From the NCBI GenBank assembly GCA_008828725.1, contig MEHQ01002901.1:37871-101870 (forward strand): 64,000 nucleotides of DNA, given 5' to 3'. A model generated the notes under the pieces. The model searched no databases, had not been told where the DNA came from, and worked only from the letters and a program-made list of their open reading frames with translations. Below are positions 24,001-35,000 of this stretch, piece by piece. A program made the translations under genes and the position numbers. The number at the start of each line of letters is the position of its first letter. Position 1 is the first letter of the stretch. This stretch comes from Saccharina japonica. Taxonomy: Eukaryota; Sar; Phaeophyceae; Laminariales; Laminariaceae.

Positions 24001-27000
24001 TTGATTTTTTTTTTCCAAATTGAATTTTTTCTTCTTCGTTAAAACGGGCCCTAATTCTTGTGTTGCAGAAATGTTTCATTGTATACTCAGACCGTGGGAT
24101 TGTTCACCGGGGGTATCATAGCGCTTTTATTTTCCTCCAAACTCAGTTTTTGGGTGATAAGGGGTACAGAGCTCCTCACGTGACCACCCTCAGACACAAA
24201 AAATAAATAAATAAACATGGTGCACCTGCATGCAGGCTACCGTAGCATGCGTTGTCGGGGCCAATACAATAGTTCAGCTTGAAACTTTGCAAAGAAAATG
24301 TAGGCCGGGTCGAATGCACCCTGCCCGGCCCTATTTGTTTTTTTGTTTTTTTTTGTCCATCCCATTTATTATCTTCGCCCTTCCTTTCTTTCTCCTCTCT
24401 ATTAATAGTCGTAACTCAGATCCGGGGTCACAAAGTGGGCTCCTCTTTCTCCTCCCCCACTACGGTTCTTGCCTTGCATTTTTATCGCGAGAAGACTTCA
24501 GCCTTTCCTTCCCTCGTCGACTCGCATCGAATTGTGCCCTACCCACGCTACTATTAATCGGCGCTCTCAGCAGTTGATTCCGTTTCTTACTTATTTTTGC
24601 AAATAAACTCAAAAGTCCGACCCACGTGAGATTCGAACTCCAGACATCAACGTTCAGAAGCGTTCGAGGTTACCTCTAGACCATCGGGGCGACCGAGCAT
24701 GAAGCCTATTGAACCAGCTGGCGAACTGCGTGAGGAGTGAGGTTCCCCAGCGACTCGCACGGTGTGGGCAGTTACTAAAAGCGGGGAGGGAAGGGGGAAG
24801 GGGACGTCTTCCCTACACGTGTTCCCAATGCACGCACCAGCCTTCAAGTACACAGGAGTGCGAAACTCCTATTGGTATTGCGTGTCAAGCGAACCGACAG
24901 GACTTGATCCCGAAGGTGTTCACAGTCAGTTGCCCTTTTGGTCGCAGTCGCTGTCATCTGAGTTGTCACGGGGCATACTTTTAAACGGGAATCGGACTGC
25001 TCGGGGAAGGGAGTGCGACGATACCCATCCAAAACATACTGGCTAGGGTCTTGTCTTGAATTTGGCGGGAACCGGCCAGAATGATTTAACACATGTTATT
25101 TTGCCGCGTATGGGCAATAACCAAAAACGGGTATACCCGGTCGGTTTTCCCTCAAAAACGGGTACAGCCTGGAATCAAGTGAAAAACACGCCAAGCGAGC
25201 CACGCGATTGGCCAAAAGAAAATTGTACCCATTTTCGAGAGATATTGTCCCGGGTACAATTGTAAATGTCTAATATGCTTGGCTTTCAACCGTTTTTGGT
25301 TATTTAGTTTGCTTTAACCACTTGCCTGCAGTGTGCCTCGCTCTTCACTGCGTCTGCGGCCGCTCTTTCGTTGTTTCATTTGCTTCCAAGCTTTTTCACA
25401 ATTAACTTGAACTCTATTCAACCACTTTACGCACCTGGGTACGTACGTCTTCGGAGTGATACGACCATCCACCTACGTATGATACGACTGATGATGTGTT
25501 TTTACTGTACTTGTAATACGACTGCTGCTGTAGTATAGGGTGTATTTCAGGTACACCCTGAGACCAAGTAAAACACACATGCTTGCCGCCAGAACCCTCT
25601 GCCTCTAAACACTCCTGACCCCTGACCCTGCTCCCGATCCCACCCGGGCCTGAGCCCTCCAAACATAATCTGGACACGTCTAAGTGTATAGTTAGGCGCC
25701 GACAAGTGTGCCTGGTTGTCAATACCCCCCAGAAACGGGCACGGTGTGATTTTGGTCAATCTATCCCGTGATGGCTCGTGGGATATGGTGTTTTGACTCG
25801 ATTCCATGCCGTACCCGTTTTTGACTCCTACCGGCGCGGGTGTACCCGTTTTCGGTTAATGCCCTAAATAAAAGTTTTGGCGGGAATAAGAGCCCCGTGG
25901 GCGCACTGATTTGTTTTTCGCCGTCCTATATATGTTATTTGCCTCGCTAGAGAGCCGTGGTTGCTTTCTCTGTAGCCAATATAAACCAGGTAATCATGAA
26001 GCGCACTGGTTTTATTTTCTCTTCTCCAACTCCTTCCCTTTCAAAACTCAGATCTGGGGTAACATAGCGGGCACTCTTAGCCCCCCACCCACCACTCCAA
26101 CCCTACCCCACCCCCCCCACCCAACAAAGAACATGCCAAATAAGAGGTTGCCAGCCATAGCCGATAAAGCTGTATGGGAGAAAGTAACCAAAGGGCGAGC
26201 TGGAATAAGGTGGGATAGCGTAGTCGAGAAAGTATGGAAGGAAATAGGAAACCAAAAAGAGACGCTGGCCATAGAGAAATTTAGCGGATACAAGACAGAA
26301 GTGAAAGAAAGGATAGAAAGAAGGGAAAGGCTAGCACTGAGAAAGAAGGTGGAAGGGGAAGAACACTTAGAGATGTACGGGGGGTTGAGAGAAGGAATAG
26401 GAATGAAAAGGTATCTGCACGGCCCAATGGACTTCGCGAAAAAGCTGAAACTGCGATTTCGTGTAGGGGACCTGGACCTGCCAGAAAGAAGAAGGAGGTA
26501 TACCAGTAGCCGGGAGGAGGAGGAAGTAGAGGCACAGATGTGCCCATGTGGCAAAGCCATAGAGAGTAGAGTTCACATAGTGGGAGAATGTGAAAGGTAC
26601 AAGGAGGAAAGGGATGTGCTAGAGGAGGAGATGGGGAAAATAGACGAGTGTGACATGGAGCAGTTTGGTACACTAAATAGTAGCGAGAAAACGATCGCTA
26701 TCTTAGGAGATAGATGGTGGCCACAGGCGGCGAAGCAGGAAGGGGATAAGATTAGCAAAAGGTTTCTCTGTAATATATGGAAACAACGTAATGAGCGCCC
26801 AAGTGTTGGAGGTGTCTCTATTAGGAGTAGGAACGGTGCTCCGTCTCGAAAGGGATGCGTGGTCAATGGTCAAATGACTAAGGCAAGCAACAAATGAGTA
26901 CGCCCCCCCCCCCCCGCTTAACGCATTGAAGCTGTCGTCCATATGCAAGTCCGCCTCACAAGCGGTTCTTAGCAGGATGCAGCTCACCCTTCATGCGACT

Positions 27001-28988
27001 CGCCGAACACCCCACGGCGCTTCGCGCTTGGTGCAAGCAAACAATGTCTGCCTGGTCGGTGAAATCTCGACATGTTCCGTCCCGGCATTGTAGGGATGCG
27101 AGGGTCTATGGTCATACGACTACGGCCCTGCATGACATGCGGCTAATAAGTACCCTCCCCCCTCCTCGGCACCGTCGCCGCCGCAACGTACGCGCCTTCA
27201 TTTTTTCAGCGGGAAGAACTTCGCACTGCCTCTCCTCGTCGAGTGGCGTCCAATTCGGCATACAAAGCGGTCGCACTGAGCGTCGCCGGCCCCAACGAAG
27301 ATCATCAACACAGCAGGGCGCACGCCGCCCTCGTGGTATGAACTATCGAAGAAGCAACGCTCACACTCTAGCACAGTGGGGTACTCGATTTAGGAGCGTC
27401 CACAATAAAAAGATAAAACGAAGTAAATAGTAAACTAGGCTTGATTTGTAAAGTTGAGTAATAGTTTCGCCCGGCTTTGCTCGCGGTTCTCGCCTTTGCG
27501 CTCTCCCAAGCAGAAAACACATCCCGATTTTTCAAGAGAAATTGTCGCTCTTATCCCAGGAATAACATCAAATCGTTTTTAAACGAGCATACGAGCGGTT
27601 CGTAGATGAGCGCGGTAATGCTGATCCGTTCCGAGGGGCGCTCTAAACCTCGGGTACCCCACTGCGCAACACTGCTACTTATAAGAGCAAGGCGGTTCAA
27701 CGCAAACCGATATACGTCGCGCACACAAGGAGCGTGCTCTTTGAGCAAAGCGAGGAACAACACAAAGAACACAAAAAACACAAAAAAAAACACAAGAAAC
27801 AAAAACAACAGCCGTGGCAAAAAACTAAATCAGAGGGCTCACTCACCCGCCGGTCCCGCTTTTCCACCGACACCCGCTCTTCCCTCATATCTTTAACCTC
27901 CAGCTCCGCCTCCCTCAACCGCCGACGAAGGTCCCTCAGCGCCGCCGTCAAGGCTGGCACCCCCGGTACCGCCGAACCGTTCACGGCGGCCGTAGCCGCC
28001 ACCCTTCCGTCCACTCTGAACTTGGAACCCGCAGCGGCCGACGACCGCGAAATATAACCACCCCCCCCGCCCACATCGGGGGAGTTCCGACCGCCGCCCT
28101 CGGGGGCCCGGCGACGTTCGAGAACGGCGCGGGCGCTGGCGGTGGTGGGTTTGCTGGTGGTGGCGGCGGCGGCGGCGCGTGGGTTTGCGGCGGAAGGGCT
28201 AGCGGCAGAGCTCCCGTTGCTCTCGGCGATCGCGGCGGAGTGTCGCAACACGTCCAGCAGTCTGAGCTCGAGGGAGATGTTCTGGTCGCGCAGACAAGCG
28301 TTCTCCGCTTCGAGGAGGCTGGCGTGCGCCTCGTACCTGTATTATGCCATACACCGCAAGGGGGGGATCAGTTAGTTTTACGTTCGTCTAGAAACCGCAC
28401 CCAGGGTTTTTTTTTTTTTTTTGGGGGGGGGGGGTTTACTTCATTTTCATGCATGGCCGTAGTCGTATGACCATAGACCCTCGCATCCCTACCATGGCGG
28501 CCGGGACGGAGCACGTCCGGCGAATGCTCAACTACACCCCGTGTACGTGTGCACGACGAAACAAGCACGAAGCCTATTGGGAGAGTGGGGGGGGGGGCGT
28601 ACACATTTGTTGCTTGTCTTAAGTCATTTGACCATTGATCACGCATCCCTTTCGAGACGGGGCTACTTCCAACCAGTAGGTGTCGAGTTTTTTGCAGTAG
28701 GAAAATGGTTGAATATGTAGGGCAGATCGTTCACGCGTGCGACGATAGCCGGTGGCCCGTTTGGGCCACAAACTATTCAAGACCAACCATTGTAACGGGG
28801 GACCATGGTAATCAGTACCCACCACATACACAAAAACCTGTACATTCTGTTCGTTTGGGTCGTGTCAGCAATGACGGTTACAAAAGTTGTAGAGGGTTGC
28901 GTATCTATTCGCAGGCGTTATTGTGGAATTTCGCCTCGTGCGGAAGGAGAGCTCGAGCACTCCGTCCGCTCTCTCTGTTCTCTCTCTC

Positions 28989-29062
<74 letters not shown>

Positions 29063-32000
29063 CTCTCTCTCCCTCTCTTCCTCTCTTTCTCTCGCTCTCG
29101 TTTATTATCCTCTAATGCAACGATCTCAAACCATACCATCCGACTGCGGGACAGTCAGGGCATTCAGACTTGGTAACTACGAACATTTTCCAGTACTTAT
29201 GCTACGCATATTAGGTCCTGATTACTGTGTTCCCCCGTACTACTGTAGTATACTCCTCTTTCGACTGGGGAACTGCTGCCCAAAACATCGTCCCAATCCC
29301 ATTTTCGCGTTTCCGTGTTGTATCACTTTCGTTTGTTAGACACCTAGATCATGTGACTGGCCATGAGACCGCCCGTGCGCGAAATTTAGAGTACATTTGC
29401 GCGACATGACCAGTATCTCACGGGTCAATCGCAATCGGTCGGGTCGGGTCGGGTCGGGTCGGGTCGGGTCGGGTCGGGTCGGGTCAGGAGGTTGTTCGAC
29501 GTTTCACGGGTCAAGCCGGGTCGGGGTCAAGAGGTTTCTCATGTGCTGATCACTTAACCCCTTAAGAACTGGTCCCACGAAATTGGGGACAAACTACTTG
29601 GAATTAGTGTGGGACATTTTTTTTCAGTTCTGAATGGGTTAAGGGTACATTATATCTCGAAGAATAATTCAAAGTCTCACGGGTCAGGCCGGGTCGGGAT
29701 CAAGAGGTTCCCCATGCGCTAATAACTTAAGAGCACATTTTATCTCGGAGTATAGTTTTGGATGAGGATGCATGAGAACGGCGGGGGTACGCACGTAGCA
29801 ACTCCTTTTTCTGAGGCTTCCTCCTTCGAGGTACTTTATACTATTAGTGCGTCACCCCCCCCCCCAAACAAAAAAAAATGTATTTCAGATTTCATTATAT
29901 TTTACAGAACAAAAATGGAATGCTTACCCCGGCGAATCATCGAACATCATATACGGATGACGTTGTTATATAACACACCAATGGAGACTCGAACAATAAA
30001 TGGGTCGCTCCCCAGTTCGAGGACTGTGTCTTAAGGTCAGGAAGCATTCAGCCAAAAAAAAAGAGGTATGCGACGTATACGATCGCCCCGGTAGTCTGGT
30101 AGAGAGTTTCAAATGCTACTAGCATCGGTACCCGAGCTCGAATCCCACCGTGGTGAGGTTTTGACTTTATTTGCAAAAACAAAGAACAAAAAAGGAACCA
30201 ATTTCTGAGAGAGCCTTCGTGGCGTGGGGAGGAGGAATCCGACGCGAGTCGAGGAGGGAAGAAAGTGCTGAATTTTCCCGCGATAAATATGCAAGGCACG
30301 TACCGTAGTGGGGAGGGAGGAGAAAGGGCCTACTTCAGTGTCCCCGGATCTGAGTTACGGCTATAAAGAGGGAGAGAGAAAAAAAGGGCACAAGCCAAAA
30401 ATAGGTATACCTCGTACGCCTTTTGAGCCATTTATAGGTACACGGCGTGTTGTACCCCGGAAAATGCTTCTTGGCCCCGCCTGACATTGGGCCTGCGCTC
30501 CATCGTACCTACAAATGGCTCAAAAGTGCGTAAGTACACTTATTACCAGCTATGCAAATTCCGCGTCACCTATTTTTGTCTTCAAGTGTACCTATTCATG
30601 GCTCGAACGATCACTTTTTGACAGCTGAAATATAGACAGACGGCCACACCAGATGTCGGGACTGTCAACCAGCTGACCGTATCTGTCAACCAGCTGACGG
30701 TCCTACTACCAGAAGCCCGCGGTCACATTTCTGATATTAGTCGTTTAGACCACATGCCTTTAATGGGTGTGATCGCGGTGCAGAGAAACAGCAATAACGT
30801 GTGTTTCCATGCCGTTATGCTGAAAGTACAATACACATACTGTAGTGCAGTATATGGTAGGAGCAAATTCGGTATATATACTCGTATGCGTGTACAGAGT
30901 ATTAGTATACGATTAAGGGGGTCTAAGTTACGCAACCGTTGGCGCCGTCCGGAACAACATTCCATGGAAAATAGGGGCGGAGATAATGTACGGGTAAGTC
31001 ACAGCTGGTTGACAGGTTCGGTCGGCTGATTGACAGGTACGGTCGGCTGGTTGACAGTCCTGGCATCTGATGTGGCCGTCTGTCTATATTTCAGTTGTCA
31101 AACATTGATCGTTCGAGCCATTTATAGGTACACTTGAAGCCAAAATACGTGACGCGGAATTTGAATAGCTGATAATAGGTGTACCTTGGTATTTTGAGTC
31201 ATTTGTAGGTACGATGGAGCGCAGGCCCAATACCAGGCGGGGCCAGGAAGCCTTTTCCGGGGTACAATACACCATGTACCTATAAATGGCTCAAAAGGCG
31301 TAGGTATACCTTTTTTTGGCTAGTGCTAAAAAACGAAACTAGGATTGGCGGCTCCTCGTTCGGGGAATATTCTCTCTTACGGTGGAACGCAGCCATGGGC
31401 ACCAAGTACGGTGCGAAAAACATACCGGTAAGGGGGGTGATACTCGTACCCGTTTTTTTGGGGTCCATGGCTTTGTTCTGATTACTTTGGCCCCCCGTAT
31501 TAAAAGCCAGCCAGAAACATATTGGCCGGAAAGAGGTATTTCGAGTTCGTACCCCTATCGCGTGGCACGCATTTCAGGTACACAGCAACATCCGGCGCAC
31601 CCCCCCCCCCCCGACTGTAGGGAGGGTTGTAGCTCCTACGTTTGTTGTGCTACACGCCGTGCCGGTTTGGTCAAATGCGCATGTACTCCGTACGTAGAGC
31701 GAACGGGTCAGCTCGTGTTTTTTTGTGGCCTTCCCTCCAGTAGTCTTCGTAGCCGTTGTCAAAAACTGTGTGCGAGAAAATTTGGTTCCGACATCAATGC
31801 GAGGGCTCTACGAATGACACTCGACACGGCGCTCGGTGACCCATGCCGTCAATGGCGACTAAAACAATTGGTGTGGCAACCACCGACAGCTAAAGTTCAG
31901 TGTCGCCGTAAAAATATTTCGGTTCCAAGTCATATCGGAATAGTCGTTTCGTGCAAGCGCGTCCATCTGGCGTATAGCTCAAAAGAACATCTCTGGTAGC

Positions 32001-35000
32001 TACCACTACAACGCCCACAGGCTCTAGTCGACACATGCTACGTCGAGGTATGGAGGTGAACCGATTTTTTTTCTGAGGTTCCTTCCTCCCTTGAGGAGCT
32101 GCATACTTTTAGTAAGTAATCTATACTACTAGTACGTCGCCCTGAAACCGATTTCGATAAAAGCGAAAGTTCACCCCATGGCCTCCTATTAATATTACGG
32201 AGGGGCATAGTAAATAGGACCAAATATTGTTGGTAAAATAGGGAATTATATAGGTATTAGTGTGTACCGTAGGTCCTATTTACTAGTGTTTACTATGCCC
32301 CCCGTACTAGTAGGTATACAAAAAAAAAGACGTACGTAAGATTGAAATTAAAAAAAAAAAAATGGCCTTCCGACGATTTTGGTGTTAACCCTTTTAGAAC
32401 TGCAGTCCCGTTTTGGGGACAAACCAGTCTAATTCTAAGTGATTTGTCCCCAAAACGGGACTCCAGTCCTATGAGGGTTAAGGAGCCTCTAACAGGTCAT
32501 TCAGAAAAAAAAAAACAGCGAAAAAGGTGCTACCTTCATCGTAGCAGGCGTGTGTGACAAATAGTTTTTTATATGTTTTCCTCTCGTCGTATAGGTGAAC
32601 GATGGCCCGTCACTGCGATCCTGGCGTGCAACGCAATGCGAAAGGGCGAACCGTAGCTTGGTGCTACCGCGGAAGTGATCACGATAAGCGTCGTGGCAGG
32701 CTGAAGCACCGTATCGCGTGGCCTTTACGGTATCCGTGGGCGTCGTTTCTCAGCCGAAGGGTACCGGACAGTCAGTAATTAGTGAGTAGGATTTTCGGCA
32801 ACACTTGGTCAACGGCGGCTGACTTGGTGACACACATCACAGCCCGAAAAAGCGTAAGAAACTGTTTGAAACAAACCAACAAAAAGGAGAAATAAAAGTG
32901 ATAAGAACACCAACGACAGTAATAGCAAGATAAAGTACTGTAGTACAACCCTCAACTTGTCGTTGAAAACATGGCGTCACAATCTCACCGAGCGGCTTGC
33001 CGAGACACATACGTCTCTAGCTTGGAAAACCGCCGCATCCTCACGCAGTCCAGGAGATGCCGGGTCCAATCGCGGCCTGGCGAAGGAACGGCGAAATATA
33101 CCACAAACCTAAACACGAAAGCCGGGATACCAACAGCACGGAAACTCACGTTTCGAACACCTCAGCAGACGGCGATGAGGACTCCGCTCTTCTTAAACGT
33201 CCCCTCGTCTCGACGGCCTCTGCGCGAAGGCCCTCTCGCTCGGCTTCCAGCGCAGTCACCCGTTCCAGCCAATCGCATTCCTTCGCTTCGAAGCGACGCT
33301 CCATCTGGTTTGTCATCGGAAGAAAAAAAAGCATGGTCAGCTGTAGATTCGACGGGGCACACGCCGACACGAACTATAATAGCTCACCACAAGTGTGATG
33401 AGACAACACACCCCCACGGAAGAACTTTGAAGTTTTCTTTCTCGACAACGGGGAGAGTGTATGGAAAGATCTATGGAAAGATCTATGGAAATATCTCGAG
33501 ACCGTTCCTGGGATATTTCCAAAGACGCAACATTCGCTGGGTGTGCCCCTCCCCCCCCTGTTATGGAGAAAATCGGCTCCGAACATTGCCCGAGGCCGGG
33601 GTGATTTCTTGCGTGTTATTCGAGCCCTCCCTCAGCGATATTTACGCGAGCACGGTCGTTTTTCAGTGCCTGTTCCACGACCCTCGGGGCGAAAAAAGTG
33701 CGCTCATGAACAGCACGGTGATAACCCGCAGACTACGCGCGGAAAATCTAGGCAGAAAATCTCTAAAATGTATGTAAACGTGTTTCATGCCGCAGCTTCG
33801 ACAGCACTTCAGCAGGCGCCATAGACCCTTCTTCAAATTCAAGCACCACGGCAAAGTGCTACGATAGAACAACTACTGTAGTACATGTACGTGCGTGCGC
33901 AGCGCGTATCCATCAACCATCGTAAGGCTCGACGAGAAGAACGAGTTTCCGTGAGAGCGGCGGCAACAACCCCCCCCCCGTGCGCCCTACCTCTTCTCTA
34001 AAACCCTATGGTACTTAATCTACGCTACGTACGACACACCTGCTTAATGCGCTCGTCTTGTTCGAGAATCACGCGCAAAAGAGCGGCGTGGTTCCGGTGT
34101 TCTAACGCGTCCACTTCCTCCTCTTCCTTGCCTCCACCCTCGCTTCTACCGGCATCCCTCAGCCCCTCGGATTTCCCTGCTGTTTTCTCAGATCGGTTTG
34201 CTTTCCATTCGGAGGGGCGAGGCCTCACGCCCGGCACGGTTCCCTCCGATCTAACCACTGCACTTGTGGTGTTGCGAGATGGAACCCCTGCTGCTTGTTC
34301 GCTCCCGTCGCTTCTGCGGGTCGTTTTCTCGTTGTCGTCGGCGTGGTTGGCAGCAGTTTTAGCAGCCGACAAAGGCAGCAGCGGGCTTCCAACATTTGGC
34401 GTCGTCGGCATCTCCCTACCCCCTTTGGCTGCCGGCGATGGCGGTGTCCGGCGGTCAATGCCGCTCGCGCTGCCTCTGCGCCGTCGTCTCGCTCTCGACT
34501 CGTGCGGTGCTTTCGGCGCTCTGGCAAGAGAGTCGTTGCCGCCCGCGTCTCTATTGCCACCGCCGCCCGGTGACGCGTTTAACCCGGAGGCCGCCACCGC
34601 CGCTTCTTTGCCCCCGGCCCGACCCGCAACTGCCGGATGCCCTGCGACAACTGCCGGATGCCCTGCGACAACCGCCGTCGACCCCACGGAGCGCCCCACC
34701 TCCTTCGCCGGACGCCTACAAGAGCTTTCTGTCTGCTTCGTGCACCGAGCATCCTCCATCCCCCTCTCACTTCCCGCCGATGTATGCATGAGAACCTCTA
34801 TCGGCGTCAAGAACACACCGTGGTCTCCACCACCCTCGCTCCCGGGTTCTCGCCTTGGTGGCGTCGAGGTTGTGTTTGCCGGCGGCAGGGTGGGCGGCGA
34901 GGGAGGACGAAAACGAGGAGAAGTAAGCGGTGGCGGCGGCGGCGTCGGCGTCGGAGGGCACGTCGGTACCATTGTTTCGTCGCCGATTGTTGGAGGCGGC

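Larger units (their letters stand above)
23270..27846 (-). other. Kinesin-like gene intron rich in transposons (4.6 kb)
   Basis: It contains a LINE 3' part on the opposite strand, two LINE tails, a hairpin MITE, a SINE and a 753-bp TIR element. Nothing else is supported. Confidence 0.6.
28337..33149 (-). other. Kinesin-like gene intron rich in transposons (4.8 kb)
   Basis: It holds LINE tails (28421-28523, 28590-28665), a CT microsatellite, a GGGTC array, two TTAA-flanked MITEs, a SINE, a long-TIR foldback element and a palindromic TA MITE. The remaining sequence shows no coding support. Small frames at 31382-31999 were not recognised. Confidence 0.6.

Noticed and set aside
26048..26673. 170- and 130-codon - strand frames
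   Set aside because: Antisense of the LINE coding sequence.
28805..29176. Ser/Leu and Arg/Glu repeat proteins
   Set aside because: Translation of the CT microsatellite.
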